From positions 23,324,954-23,388,953 of the forward strand of contig CP154954.1 of NCBI GenBank assembly GCA_039621445.1: 64,000 nt of DNA, given 5' to 3'. Both the position numbers and the translations under genes were made by a program. Shown piece after piece: positions 20,535-30,631 of the stretch. The notes under the pieces are model-generated. The model had not been told where the DNA came from. It ran no database searches and was given only the letters and a program-made list of their open reading frames with translations. The number at the start of each line of letters is the position of its first letter. Position 1 is the first letter of the stretch. The stretch is from Euglena gracilis (taxonomy: Eukaryota > Euglenida > Euglenophyceae > Euglenales).

Positions 20535-21212
20535 TTATAACATGGAATGGCTACAATGTACCCACTCAGCCTGCAGACGACAACAAAAAAAGTAATCGTA
20601 AATTTTGTCGTCCGTTCCTTTGCACGGTTCTAATTCCAGAAAATCCATGCAGAGGGATGTAAAAATGTCAGGGGGTACGGGACAAAAGTCCATCGTACCA
20701 GGGGGGGTACCTCTGCGCGGTTTTACCGCTTGACAAATTTGACACCGTTGCGCTATTCGCAAACAGCGTGAGTAAAGCTCTTTCTCGCTCAGGGTTGTGC
20801 AATACCTGCGGCCCACCAATGAAAGAAGTTTGGGGGCCCCAGGGTGACCGTGGTTGTGATAGCACAAAATCACATCATCAACCAGGTCCTGGGGGATACA
20901 ATATTTGTAACCCGATTCATTGCGAAAAACCAACCGTAAAGGTGAAAGAGTGTAATTGTCCAGCACTTCGCCATTACGAAGTCTGGTGACAATGGTGTCA
21001 TATACCGGGTCACGACTATAATCCCATTCGCGAAAGAACAGTTGGGAAGGGGACTCCGTGCGTGTAATACGCCGGGGTCCGGACGTGCTTCCACGTCGGC
21101 GCCTTCCGCGCACTGGAGCGACCAGGAATAGTTGTGAAACCGGGAAAAGAATCCAAAAGATTGTCCGCAGCGTCGTTTCGACGTGCGTATTCGTCAGCTT
21201 CCTGACTTCCAT
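20535..21212 (-). CDS. Integrase N-terminal zinc domain and first catalytic Asp, element B
   Basis: The open segment shows the spacer typical of Ty3/gypsy Pol, then a His-His-Cys-Cys zinc domain (CYHNHGHPGAPKLL, CQICQAVKPRRG), then FTSLCMDFLELEP with the first catalytic Asp. It lacks the rest of the core because the frame is lost at about 20,540. Its first 40 codons overlap the RNase H segment in another frame and are not authentic. Confidence 0.75.
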   Translation of the reverse strand: MEVRKLTNTHVETTLRTIFWILFPVSQLFLVAPVRGRRRRGSTSGPRRITRTESPSQLFFREWDYSRDPVYDTIVTRLRNGEVLDNYTLSPLRLVFRNESGYKYCIPQDLVDDVILCYHNHGHPGAPKLLSLVGRRYCTTLSEKELYSRCLRIAQRCQICQAVKPRRGTPPGTMDFCPVPPDIFTSLCMDFLELEPCKGTDDKIYDYFFCCRLQAEWVHCSHSML

Positions 21213-21573
21213 GAAAAGTCGCGTCTCCCTCGTCCGGGTTCCCAGGGTAATACCAAGGGGCCCGACTCAGCGGATCCGCTACTGTTTGTGTGTGACCAGG
21301 GGTATAAATAACCACAAGGTTGAATTGACTCAAGCACTCATGCCATCTGCATCGCCTTCCGACCGATGACATGGCCTTGTTCAAATCCTCGGTGTACCAG
21401 TGTTGCATACTCTCATGGTCGGTCTTGACGAGGATCTGGACGAGGCTGCTGGCTACCCAGCTCCGATATTTCTGGAGTATAAGCACGATTGCGTAGGTTT
21501 CCTTCTCGCGTATACTCCACTTGACTTGTCCTTTTCCGTCGTCGCCCTGTAACTTTCTGCTGAAGAAAGCCAC
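21016..21573 (-). CDS. RNase H domain segment, element B
   Basis: The segment contains MAFFSRKLQGDDGKGQVKWS, then EKETYAIVLILQKYRSW, LVKTDHESMQHWYTEDLN and VIYTPGHTQTVADPLSRA. These are the RNase H strands and catalytic acidic residues of Ty3/gypsy Pol (Glu in EKE, Asp in KTDHES and in VADPLSR). The upstream part of the domain is in the 21,453-21,845 segment, so one frameshift separates them. Confidence 0.8.
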   Translation of the reverse strand: MAFFSRKLQGDDGKGQVKWSIREKETYAIVLILQKYRSWVASSLVQILVKTDHESMQHWYTEDLNKAMSSVGRRCRWHECLSQFNLVVIYTPGHTQTVADPLSRAPWYYPGNPDEGDATFHGSQEADEYARRNDAADNLLDSFPGFTTIPGRSSARKAPTWKHVRTPAYYTHGVPFPTVLSRMGL

Positions 21574-21845
21574 AGGTCGGAGCTTATTCGCCGCGTTATG
21601 CTGGCTAAGAACTCCGCCAACAGCGTAATCGCTGCTGTCAGGACATATGGTTTGTACCGGTCCGCGATTTCGAGGACAACATTCTCCAAAAGCAAAACCT
21701 TGATTTTCTCAAGGGCCTCGCGCATTTGGTCATCCCAAATGACTTTGGTGTTGTCAACAGCCCGGTTTTTGAGCTGTTTGGTGAGGGGCACCGCGATTTT
21801 CGCGAATTCCTTCATATAAATCGCGTAATATTGGGCTAATCCCAA
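21453..21845 (-). CDS. RT connection region and start of RNase H, element B
   Basis: GLAQYYAIYMKEFAKIAVPL with LTKQLKNRA is the conserved helix after the RT thumb in Ty3/gypsy elements (usually FLGxxxYYRxFI). It is followed by WDDQMREALEKIKVLL and VLEIADRYKPYVLTAAI, where the usual first RNase H Asp (LxTDAS) is replaced, so this copy is probably dead. The last third is out of frame. A stretch with several stops separates it from the RT at 22,079. Confidence 0.7.
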   Translation of the reverse strand: MGLAQYYAIYMKEFAKIAVPLTKQLKNRAVDNTKVIWDDQMREALEKIKVLLLENVVLEIADRYKPYVLTAAITLLAEFLASITRRISSDLWLSSAESYRATTEKDKSSGVYARRKPTQSCLYSRNIGAG

Positions 21846-22078
21846 AATCCTTTGAGGTGTGTAATAGTTTTGATTACCTCAGGGGTCCATTTCTTAATGG
21901 CTTCGAGTTTACTCGGAGCGGATTTCCGCTGTCCATTGCTGAGGATGCGACCGCAAAATTTTATAAGTATCCGAAACAAATGCATTTTCGCGCCTTTCAC
22001 GTAAAGCACATGTTTTTGAAAAGTGTCTAATACCGCGTAAACATGGTGGACGTGTGTGACGAGGATATCCTCGCTCGA

Positions 22079-23122
22079 TTATGTGGTTGGTGGTGGTGTC
22101 CCCACCAGCACATCATCAATGTGCACAATGGCAAACGGTACATCGCGTAAAACCCATTGTATCATGCGTTGAGACATGGCAGGACCATTCTTAACACCCA
22201 TGGGGAGTACCGTCCATTGGTACACACCCTTGGATGTCACGAATGCCGTGTATGGTTGTGAGTCAGGGTGCAAGTGCATTTGGTGAAAACCGTCCTCCAG
22301 ATCGAAAATTGACCACAACCGGTTTTCCGATTGTGTGGTGATCAAGTTCTCGATCAGGGGGAGCGGGAAGGGATCATCCCTTTTTTGGGAGTTCAGGTAC
22401 CGGTAATCCAGCACCAGTCTCCACTTCTTCTGACCTGAGGGATCTGGGGGTTTAGGAACAACGAATGCCTGGGATGTCCACTCGCTTTTCGAGGGTACGA
22501 TCGACTTGCGCTGAATAAGCTTCTCAATCATTTCATTGAGAGCTTGTTCGCGTTCTCCCGAACAACGAGCAAATTTCCGGTGCATTGGTTTAGCTCCTTC
22601 CTTAAGGTCGATCTTGCAAACACCGAAAGGACCGCGTATCGCGGGGTCGATGTCGCACGCGTATACTGCATTTTCCAGCACACCGTGAAATTCGCGGTTG
22701 ATCCGCGAACAGAATTCGGCTGACTTAGGACGCTGACCTGCACCCTCGATGACTGCGGAAACCACCAGGGTATCCCTGGGGCTACCGAGCTTCCTCGGCA
22801 CCGCGAATTCGGACATTCCGAATGCATCGCAGAAACATACGCGGAAAATGATTTTTTGCAAGGGTGGTAATATTTTACCACAAAAATCCTCAAAAATCGG
22901 TACATTAGTGGGTAAATCCCACCAATGAAAACACACATACCATAGTTGGGTGAACCATTCCGCTTCCGGAATGATGGGTATGAGAATAACTGCACGGGCT
23001 TCATCCCGCAGAATTTTCTCAACCGCACATTCGATAAGTTTTGGGGGAGGGTGCATCCATATCACCGTATCACCCCAAAATTTATCAAATGCGTTGGAGT
23101 GTTGTGACCAATGACGTGGCAA
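22079..23122 (-). CDS. Reverse transcriptase, element B
   Basis: The 347-codon open segment has the RT fingers and palm in order: IDLKEGAKPMHRKFAR, IEKLIQRKSIVPSKSEWTSQ, AFVVPKPPDPSGQKKWRLVL with DYRYLNSQ (motif A region), SIFDLEDGFHQMHLHPDS, PYTAFVTSKGVYQWTVLPMG and VHIDDVLVGT. The last is the catalytic box, with His at the usual Tyr position. The N-terminal 110 residues are a less conserved linker. It ends soon after the active site at a stop, so the thumb is lost. The protein would copy the element RNA into DNA in virus-like particles. Confidence 0.85.
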   Translation of the reverse strand: MPRHWSQHSNAFDKFWGDTVIWMHPPPKLIECAVEKILRDEARAVILIPIIPEAEWFTQLWYVCFHWWDLPTNVPIFEDFCGKILPPLQKIIFRVCFCDAFGMSEFAVPRKLGSPRDTLVVSAVIEGAGQRPKSAEFCSRINREFHGVLENAVYACDIDPAIRGPFGVCKIDLKEGAKPMHRKFARCSGEREQALNEMIEKLIQRKSIVPSKSEWTSQAFVVPKPPDPSGQKKWRLVLDYRYLNSQKRDDPFPLPLIENLITTQSENRLWSIFDLEDGFHQMHLHPDSQPYTAFVTSKGVYQWTVLPMGVKNGPAMSQRMIQWVLRDVPFAIVHIDDVLVGTPPPTT

Positions 23123-24071
23123 ACGGACATGTGCATTGGATGAAAAGGCATCGATTTACAATGCCAAATAAAAAGAATCAGCCAATGTCGCGATTTTGGA
23201 AAACCATCGTTCCAAAATGCGACATTGACCAAAATTGAAAGCATTCCATACGCGTTTCGCGTATTCATGCACCCGATTGGCGGGTAGGAGTGACGAAACA
23301 CAATGAAGGGATCCACAAACATGCGGACTGTCTTCCACAACCGCAAAGGTTAAACCCAAGGGAGTTTGGACAGGCTGGGGTTTCCCCATTCCGCGTCAAA
23401 TTCATACCAAGTGTACTCGGGATGGTGATTAGGCATAACGCTTTTCGCGTTTCGGAACAACGAGGTTAATCCGCGTGGTTGGAGTACTCGGTGTATCTCC
23501 GCGCATTGCGGGCTACAACCAAGTGTATCATGGCGTGTGGATTCCGTATTCGGAAATGCGATTAGTGTCGGATTTTCAACTAAACATCCACAATCGAAAT
23601 CCGATTGGGTGGAAATTCTCCTGCAGTGCACACATTGGAAGGAAGTGTGATGGTGTGACGGGTGTGCGTGTAAGTGGGTGTCGGTGGCATTAGCCGGTGA
23701 GTCTTGTACAGGTGTGCCTGGATTCGGCACAACTGGTGGGAAACGGAGTGGTGGTGTAGCTGGCGACTACTCGACACCGTACATACTGCAGGCCTTTGGG
23801 CTTTCGTCTTGTAACCCAGTGTAACGGCGGGGGTACCGCTACTCGCTTGCCCTGCCTCATGTGCAACGCATGTTGGTGTGTCATTGGGCAGGGGGAGGCT
23901 TTCTCCGTACCCCGGGTGTGGAAAACGGTTGTTGGTGTGGTGGATAACGGTGTTGCCATTGTGGGTAACGGTGTTGGAGAAGTGGTGGTCATCATGGCGG
24001 ATGCCAACGGTGATGGTGGTTTGGGTGTCAATGAAGTGGTGGGTGCTGTGCGCAAACCGTGGGAGTGGCAA
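23123..24071 (-). pseudogene. Protease-RT linker region, element B
   Basis: Open segments at 23,580-24,071 and 23,350-23,730 in different frames match element A at 35,800-36,463. Shared words include RRKPKG and YVRCRVVA, AGQASSGTP, and CAEIHRVLQPRGLTSLFRNA here against CATVHQVLQQRGVALLFGKR in A. Conservation between A and B shows that this linker was coding. Its function is unknown. His- and Thr-rich parts are low complexity. Confidence 0.55.
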
Positions 24072-24448
24072 TACACAACCAATCGGTACTGGCGTAAAAA
24101 TGGGTATCCCAAAATTACGTCAGACCCGTGAATTCCGGACTCGTAATCCCAAATATTGGTGAAATGTTGTAATTGTGGGGGTTGTGAGTAATGCTTCGGA
24201 ATGATGGGCAAGAGTATCTGGAGCACACATCCCAAATCACCACCACACATGGGGGTGTTATCCGCGGTTGTAATTTTGATCGGTTTCTTGGCGCTTACCA
24301 AGAGCAGGGTCGGTATCAACCCCAGCCGAAAGAGCAGTGCAATGCGACAAACAGTGTCAATTAAAATTTTGAATGCGGATTTCCGCTTGGACAAGTAATT
24401 CCATTGGTGGTACGCAAAGTGAAGGGTCTGGCGGAAATACGTTTGCAT
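23690..24448 (-). CDS. Retropepsin-like protease segment with altered active site, element B
   Basis: The segment holds FKILIDTVCRIALLFRLGLI, then KKPIKITTADNTPMCGGDLG and HGSDVILGYPFLRQYRLVVY, which match the active-site strand, flap region and C-terminal ILGxPFL strand of Ty3/gypsy proteases. The catalytic triplet should be Asp-Thr/Ser-Gly. Here it is Asp-Thr-Val (GTT where GGT is expected), which would be inactivating. The upstream readthrough frame (24,357-24,644) ends four codons past the start of this homology, so one frameshift lies near 24,365. Confidence 0.7.
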   Translation of the reverse strand: MQTYFRQTLHFAYHQWNYLSKRKSAFKILIDTVCRIALLFRLGLIPTLLLVSAKKPIKITTADNTPMCGGDLGCVLQILLPIIPKHYSQPPQLQHFTNIWDYESGIHGSDVILGYPFLRQYRLVVYCHSHGLRTAPTTSLTPKPPSPLASAMMTTTSPTPLPTMATPLSTTPTTVFHTRGTEKASPCPMTHQHALHMRQGKRVAVPPPLHWVTRRKPKGLQYVRCRVVASYTTTPFPTSCAESRHTCTRLTG

Positions 24449-24644
24449 GCCAGCTTTCCCATGAACCCTTTCCTACTTTGCTCAGCATTCCGAGCGTAAA
24501 TGTGGAGTGGGGGGTAGGGGACCCGAAATAATTCCAGGTACTGACCGTGAAGGCGGATGGGCAGGGGGGGTAAGGTTGATCAGGTCTTACCTCCATCTGT
24601 TCATCAGCCCAGAGGTCCGTGCCCTCGGACCTCGGGCCCCCCTA
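24357..24644 (-). CDS. Readthrough extension after the gag TAG, element B
   Basis: After the gag stop TAG (24,642-24,644) the same frame stays open for 94 codons: GGPRSEG, DLWADEQMEVRPDQPYPP, down to MELLVQAEIRIQNFN. Element A encodes a matching WADEQVEVG after a one-base correction, so the segment was translated as part of Gag-Pol. It leads straight to the protease strand at 24,365. Confidence 0.65.
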
Positions 24645-24650
24645 CTCCAA
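24610..24650 (-). promoter_or_regulatory. Putative stop-codon readthrough signal, element B
   Basis: The minus strand reads GAG-TAG-GGG-GGC-CCG, followed by a hairpin. GAGGTCCG pairs with CGGACCTC across AGGGCA, and GGCCC pairs with GGGCT outside a one-base bulge. A purine-rich spacer plus structure right after UAG is the arrangement known from gammaretrovirus gag-pol readthrough. The frame after the stop is in register with gag. Confidence 0.55.
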
Positions 24651-27600
24651 GTCCGAACCGGCCGCATAGCCGGCAACGGACTTTTTGGTGGAATAGACGG
24701 AGTTCAATGAGCGCACCGCCATTCGGGCCTCATTAAATTCCCCGTCCGAGGTCTCATCCCCCTCCCTGCCCGAAGCCGGGGTGTCCTCCTCCAAACAAGA
24801 TACCTTGAAACTGACCTTTTGCCGTTTGGAGGAGTTACCACGGTCCTCCCGGCGCTTACCGCAATTTCCGTAGCCGGGCCGGGGGGAACGAGATCTGGGA
24901 CATTTGGATGAGTGGTGGTCTTTGGAACCGCAAAGTGAACAACGGGATTTGTGGCGGGATTCCGCATAACGGGGTGGAACGGTATTCCGTTCTTCTGTCG
25001 AACCGTCGTGGCGAACGGGTTTCCCGTCGACCATGACCGGTGTACCGGGGTTTCCCCGGTGACTCCCGCGAAGTGGATGATCCACTTCGCGAACGAGATC
25101 GTGAAGAGTCGCGATTGAAATCCCGTTTTCGGGTAGGAGGTCCAGGTGACCGACCGCGAGAAGGACGAGTTTCCCGACCATCACGCGATGGGGACTTGGG
25201 CCTACTACCGCTAAAGCGGTTCTCCGAAGAACGTGAAACTCCGGATTGTTGTGAAAACGTCGAGGAACCCGATCCCCGTGAGGAGGGCGAGCCCCTTGGG
25301 CTTCCAATATGCTTTCGCGCATCGGGATTCGGGCATTCCCGAGACATGTGACCAGATTTGTTGCACATAAAGCACAGTTTATCCGCGCCTTGATCCCAAG
25401 AACGCTGATTCCGCGTTTTCGGTCCCGTGGTGGGTGATCTTGGTGACATGGGTGATTTTTGCAACGCATTAACGGCACCCGCAGGGATTCCCGCGGTGGG
25501 ATGCGTTTGGAAAGCGGACTGTATTTGTCCCAAAACTTGTGTGAGCTTGAGTTGCTTTGACACATAATTCCAACGTTCGGCAAGAGTCATCTCATGCCCC
25601 GCCAACTCCTCGCGATGGATATCCTTCACGAGGGATGGTGTGAAATGCAACAAAACCGCATCGAATTGTTCGCGCATTTGCTTCTCACTAAGTTCATCAA
25701 CTTTGGAACCAAGTGCAAACCATTTGGCATACCAAAGGTCGATGGATTTCCATTTGTGATCCGTTGGTACGCATTGTCGCCATTTCTTCGCCAGGGTAAT
25801 CCTGGTGACCAAGCTTGAGTTGGTTGAAGCGTGTTGCTCAACCAGGTCATCGAATGATACGCCATTACGTATCACCAAGTTGCGTGCGCGCTCTCGCTCC
25901 TCTCTCGGTAGGCAATCGATGAATTCCATCTTGACTACCTCGGGATTCGGGTCTTGGGTGGGTCCCTTTAGTGCCCAGTAGTACCTCCAGTCCCCAAAAA
26001 ATTGTCTCCATGTGGTTGGATCCCCGTTCCATTGGGGTTTCACCTTGTTCGCGATTGCGATGGTGCCCTTGAAGTCTCTCTGAGTAACCCGCTGACCCTG
26101 GAATTCCAGGGGTTTGGGTCAGGGTAATTCTTAACACCAAACGCGTTTCGCGGATTTTCCGCTCCATGTGAACCCCGTGCACGATTTCCCGCACCGAGTG
26201 TAGGGGTGGCAGGATTTTACTGCGGGAATTGCGAAAAATGCGGTGAAATTTGCCCGGTGGGGCGGGTTTCCCGCCGAAAACCCGACGGGTGGTCTGGTAA
26301 TCCAGAAACCGTTGGTGATTGGTATGGTCGCGAATGCAACACATGACCAACACCAGGTGTGGGCTGTTGGCTCATTCCTCGTACAAGGTTGGAATTTTGA
26401 ATTTCTTGGTGGAGACCCGAATTTTCGAGCGGGGGGTCAATTTCCCCATCGGAAATGTGTTGTGGAAAGTGGGGTTGCGGTGTGGGCAGATGAAAAGGTG
26501 GTACAATTCGCGTTTTCGCAGGTGGTTGTATCAAATTCGCGGTGGATGTAGGGATTCCTACTCCAGAAATGGTAATTTGAGAACGTGATTCCGGGACATT
26601 TGGAATAGCAACCGCAGCGCTTACCGCGGTGGGTGGTGGCACAACCGGTACCGGAGTGGACATTTTATCCAAACTCGCGGACAAGACATGCACCGTTTCT
26701 TCCAAATGTTCCACCAACTGGAGTTGGCCGCAAATACGGTCAACCTCAGTCTCCAAATGCCTAACGCGTTTGCGGTAACGGGAAAAATCGTCCAAGTGTG
26801 GTAACTTTTCAGAAACCAAGTGTAAATCTTGGACAAGTTGTCCTTGGGACTCCTCCACATTCCGGAGTTGACCCGCAAGCGCTTTTACTGCATTTGAGAC
26901 AATTTGCAATTGGTGGAGTGAATTGGTGGGGGTTTCCGCGGTGGTGTCCGAACTTTCCGCGGTTGGCTTTTCCAACAACGCAGAAATTCGTCCATCCAAC
27001 CGTGAAACCTCGTCTTGCATGGAACGGGCATTCCGATTCACAGATTCCTCAAGTTGAATCAAACTCGTGCAAAATGCTTGCAAGGTTTCCTTGTTGTCAC
27101 CAAGCATTTTGTATAAAATGAGCGAAATTCGGGTGACTCCGATATCCGAGCGCGCGAGATATTGGGAAGTGCGCGAATTTCCGCTACTGTGGTGGACAAC
27201 AAGGTGCAACGGGTTTGTAATTCCCCAATAGCGGCTTGAATACCACTAATGTCGGGAATTCGCTTGGAAAGTGCGGAAATATGCTCCTGCAAACCGACAA
27301 CGGTGGCATTAATACCGCAATGTCCGTTTGCGATTGTTGCTGCGCGAAATCCAACCGTCGTGCGCAATGGGCGATTTTCGCGTGCAGGGTGGTTAATCCA
27401 TCCTGATTTGCGGCACAATGGCAGGATTTCTGCTCCAAGTGTAGGATGTGTTCCTCCAAAACCTGGATTTGCGAACGGGGAACAAAATTTTCTTGCACGT
27501 TCGCCTGAAATTGCTTCAAATGCTCGATTTCCGAGCCAAGATGTAAAATCCGTTGTTGGGCTTCTTTGAAAGAAGTAGTGAGTGTGGCAAAATGCTGAAC

Positions 27601-28701
27601 CGCAACAAAGTTACCGATTTCCGGCATTTTGGGGGTGGCATTTTGCGCTTGTAACTGGTGCTGCAATTGCAGTAGCATGGTTGAACATGATTGCACTTTG
27701 GCAAAAAGATGGCTCATACCATCTTGCACATGCAGAAACTTGGAATCATTCCGCGTTTCCGCTTCATGATTTGTTGGAAGTTTTGTGGAAGTTGGATTCG
27801 CAAAATACAGTCAACACTTTCCCGAAAATGCTGAAGGTCTTTCCCCGCATTTTCAAAATTGTGTTGGCAATATTTGCCAATTTCCTGCAAATAATTCCAG
27901 CAATATTCCAGTTTGGTGTTGACAACCCTTTGATTGTCCTCATCAAACTGCAAAACCTTGTTGAGCATGGTTGCGCATTCCGCAACACATTGGTGGACAT
28001 GCAAAATTTGCTTGCTCAGCGGGTGAACCGCTGGGAGTAGACCGAGAATTCGGTAAACATCACCGGGGGTGAGGTTATCCCGCAAATCTTCCTCATAGTC
28101 CTCCACAATGGAAACGGCACCAGAGATTTCCGGCACCGCCAGACGCATATCTGGGTTCCATGGCAAAACAGGGAAAACCGTAGTTTCCGCGGGTAATCCA
28201 GGCAATGCGTGAAATGGTGTGGGGGGTGGAAATTGAGGGCGGGGGTTGGAAAAAACACGGTTTTTCCACCGAGTTGCACTCCAAAAGGCCCACCGGTGCT
28301 TCCACCGGGGATCTTTTGGGTGTGAACAGAGCAAAGGGCAAATACCCCTCACTTTGTTCACGGGTAACATGAGTAACCAAGTGTGAAGGTGCAAGGGGTT
28401 CATCCCCTCGCCGCATCAATGATGGGTGAACCGGGATGGAGGAAGGAATTTTGCCACCAACATCCCGCACAATCAATGACAATGATGATGAAGAGGGTTC
28501 ATTACCCCCATGTAACAATAAAGGCGTTTCGCCTTTTGACAATGACAAATGAGTCAAATTGCCTTCTTCTTGCTCGAGGGGTCGGGAATTGGAACCTGTT
28601 TCACTTGAACCGTTCCAATCCCCGCAATCTTCATCAAAATTGCTCAATGAACTCATCAACAAATCATAATCAAATTTTGGGTTGGGGCTTGTGCTCTGCA
28701 T
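24642..28701 (-). pseudogene. gag of element B, frameshifted
   Basis: The start is ATG at 28,701 (MQSTSPNPKFDYDLLMSS), matching the intact gag start of element A. The open pieces 28,093-28,725, 27,714-28,403, 27,184-27,729, 26,217-27,209, 24,856-26,043 and 24,642-25,583 follow each other in alternating frames and align with A from end to end. They comprise an N-terminal Pro-rich part, a long heptad-rich central part, a capsid-like region (VKPQWNGDPTTWRQFFGDW then YYWALKGPTQ), a CCHC knuckle CFMCNKSGHMSREC, an Arg/Ser-rich linker and a second knuckle CSLCGSKDHHSSKC. It ends in GSDLE-TAG. At least five frameshifts make it nonfunctional. Confidence 0.8.
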
Positions 28702-28943
28702 CTTTTGAGATGGGTAAAAAAACAAAAACCCAAAAATTCATACAAATAAGCAGAGAAACAGGGACCAGAAAGGTTGTATCGGCGATTACCGAACAGAGCC
28801 TTCTGAGACCTGTATCCTTTCTTAAAGGTTCGCTAGGGGCCAGGAACAGTACTTTCACCGTGTTTCACGGCTCAGCACGATCCTCACCAACAGTCAACCA
28901 CAGAGTTTCTCTGTGTGGAATGTCTGTGTAGGATCGTTGCCTA
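28702..28943 (-). other. 5' leader of element B
   Basis: This is the untranslated stretch between the primer site and the gag ATG. It aligns with the leader of element A (AGAAGGCTCTG and GGTTTTTG close to the start codon). It has no open frame. Confidence 0.6.
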
Positions 28944-28955
28944 AATCTGCTACCA
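28944..28955 (-). other. Primer-binding site, element B
   Basis: On the minus strand TGGTAGCAGATT lies two bases after the LTR end. Its first ten bases match the complement of the 3' end of animal-type initiator tRNA-Met (TGGTAGCAGA). A later CGATCC also lines up with that tRNA. The intervening bases do not match. Confidence 0.65.
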
Positions 28956-28957
28956 AG

Positions 28958-29366
28958 TGTACGTCCAAAGACTTCCCTTTGACCCCTTTTGTCCCAGAAA
29001 AGCCTGTTTCGCTTTCTCCTGGTGCGCACCTACTTAGGTGACTAAAAATCCTTGGAGTAACAAAGCCCTTTTTCCCAATTCCCCTATGCTAAGGCAGAGC
29101 ACAAGACAAGTCGCTGTGTAAGAATTTTCCTTCACAGTCGTGTTCAGTCCTTTCAGAGGTTTATCCTCTTACTTCAAAACAATCAAAATGTGAAGAATAG
29201 AATACCACCTGTGAGGAAAAGAGATCACGCAGGCACGTGTGATACGTGTCGCTAAATCCCATAGGATCTGCCACGATCGTCAGGCTGTGTTCATCACAGC
29301 CGTCAGATTGTGACGGATCCAGACTCCGTAGGTTTCCTACAGAGCTGGGATCGTGCCTGGTACACA
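28958..29366 (-). repeat. 5' LTR of element B (409 bp)
   Basis: On the minus strand it runs TGTGTACC to GTACA, followed by CT and the primer site. Directly outside lies the ORF3 fragment of element E, without a polypurine tract at the boundary. It is therefore an insertion or recombination junction, not the 3' LTR of that fragment. Confidence 0.8.
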
Positions 29367-30631
29367 TTCTCGAGCTGATGGTCCCTGTACTGGCACGGTT
29401 GGTTTTGTCTCCACGGCCATGGCGGTCTGTTCGCCTTCTGTCCGTGTCGCTTCCGACACCGGCGGTGGCGCTGCCGTTGGGGGAGGTTCATCCTCCACCA
29501 TGGCTGCAGTATCAGGTGTTTCTTCCACCGGCTGGGCAGTTTCCGCCGCAGCTGTGGAAGAACTGACCGCAGTGCCACGTGGAGCGACAACAGCGATCAA
29601 TGACCACAAACCACCAAGTACGCGTCCGCCCAGCGAGGTGCGCCGTTCAGGTCCTTCACCTGAAGTGGGCTCCTCCGCTGGCTCCTCTGTCGACGGGGTT
29701 TCCCGGAAACAGGGAGGTTGAGTCGTACTACCTCGGGCGTGTGTGGTACATTTCCGGAGGGTTTTCCCGCGGAGGGGGCGGTACGCCTGCCGTACCCAGT
29801 GAGGTCGGTGACAGTGGCACGGGTGTCAGTTCACCTGTCGGCGGTCCTGGGCGCTGGGGAGTTTCTGCCACAGTGTCCAGCATCACCACCGATGGGCTAC
29901 GGGTTTCCCGTGCCGGACGTTCTGCTGGCTGAGGTTCATCGTCGGCCATTGGGACCGTTTCCTCCTCCTCCTCCGCTTCCGGAGGGGATTCCTCTGTGTG
30001 TAGTTGTGCTGCAGTACGCGGGTCTTTTCCGCTCCTGTAGCACCCTTGTGCGTCTGACAGACGGTAAAAGCTTATACTTTCACTCCTGTCAGACTTGGGG
30101 TATGGGGGCGGCCACGACGCTCTCACCCAGCTTCCGGGTAGAGATTGCGGCTCGTCGTCGTCGATTAGGCAGAGGTCTTCCCACCATTGTCGACAATTCT
30201 CGTGCATGCCGTATTCTGCTGTGTCTTCCAGGAAAGCGGGCAGCGGCAACGCATAACGAGGTTGTTTCCCCTTGAGTGCCGCGAAAAACATCCGGAAACC
30301 TTCCCAGATCAGGATCTTCACGAACCGGGTGTCCAGGTGCTCCTGGAGGCCGATTTCGGCCTCTTCCTAGTCCGGTTGCAGGTTCATCCTGCGTTGGTCT
30401 GGATCATTGGGTCTGGCGTCTACCTCGGTGTATCCCCGAGGTAACCACTTTCTGTGGATATCCACATCAGCGGTCATGTATTCCTGGAAATAGATATACA
30501 CCTCCAGGACGTAGGTAATCCACGCCCTGTGCCAGTATTGTTGCAGCAGAAATATTTTCTGCCGGTGCTGTTTCCGCACCCTGCGGTCTTGTGTTCCGAT
30601 ATTGGGATTCCTGCACTGATGCAGGAGGAAT
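29367..30631 (-). pseudogene. ORF3 fragment of an older related element (E)
   Basis: The segment aligns with element B at about 15,870-17,130. Its open pieces are 29,728-30,321 (YALPLPAFLEDTAEYG, SISFYRLSDAQGCYRSGKD, acidic AEEEEETVPMADDEPQ) and 29,337-29,609 (WSLIAVVAPRGTAVSS). At 29,610-29,630 the frame reads through from ERRTSLGG to WSLIAVVAP without a break, whereas element B has a one-base deletion there. Both ends are cut by LTRs (B on the left, A on the right). It is a useful comparison copy but not a functional gene. Confidence 0.75.

Larger units (their letters stand above)
10699..29366 (-). mobile_element. Element B: Ty3/gypsy chromovirus with a long third ORF
   Basis: The element reads on the minus strand: LTR (28,958-29,366), primer site, gag, in-frame TAG, protease, RT, RNase H, integrase, chromodomain, ORF3, polypurine tract and LTR (10,699-11,123). 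Both LTRs start TGTGTACC and end GTACA. It is decayed by several frameshifts and stops. The two LTRs look only about 70% alike by eye, so the copy is old, or the ends come from two elements joined by recombination. The outer flanks do not show a matching target-site duplication. A tandem duplication of about 2 kb enlarges its 3' end. Confidence 0.85.
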
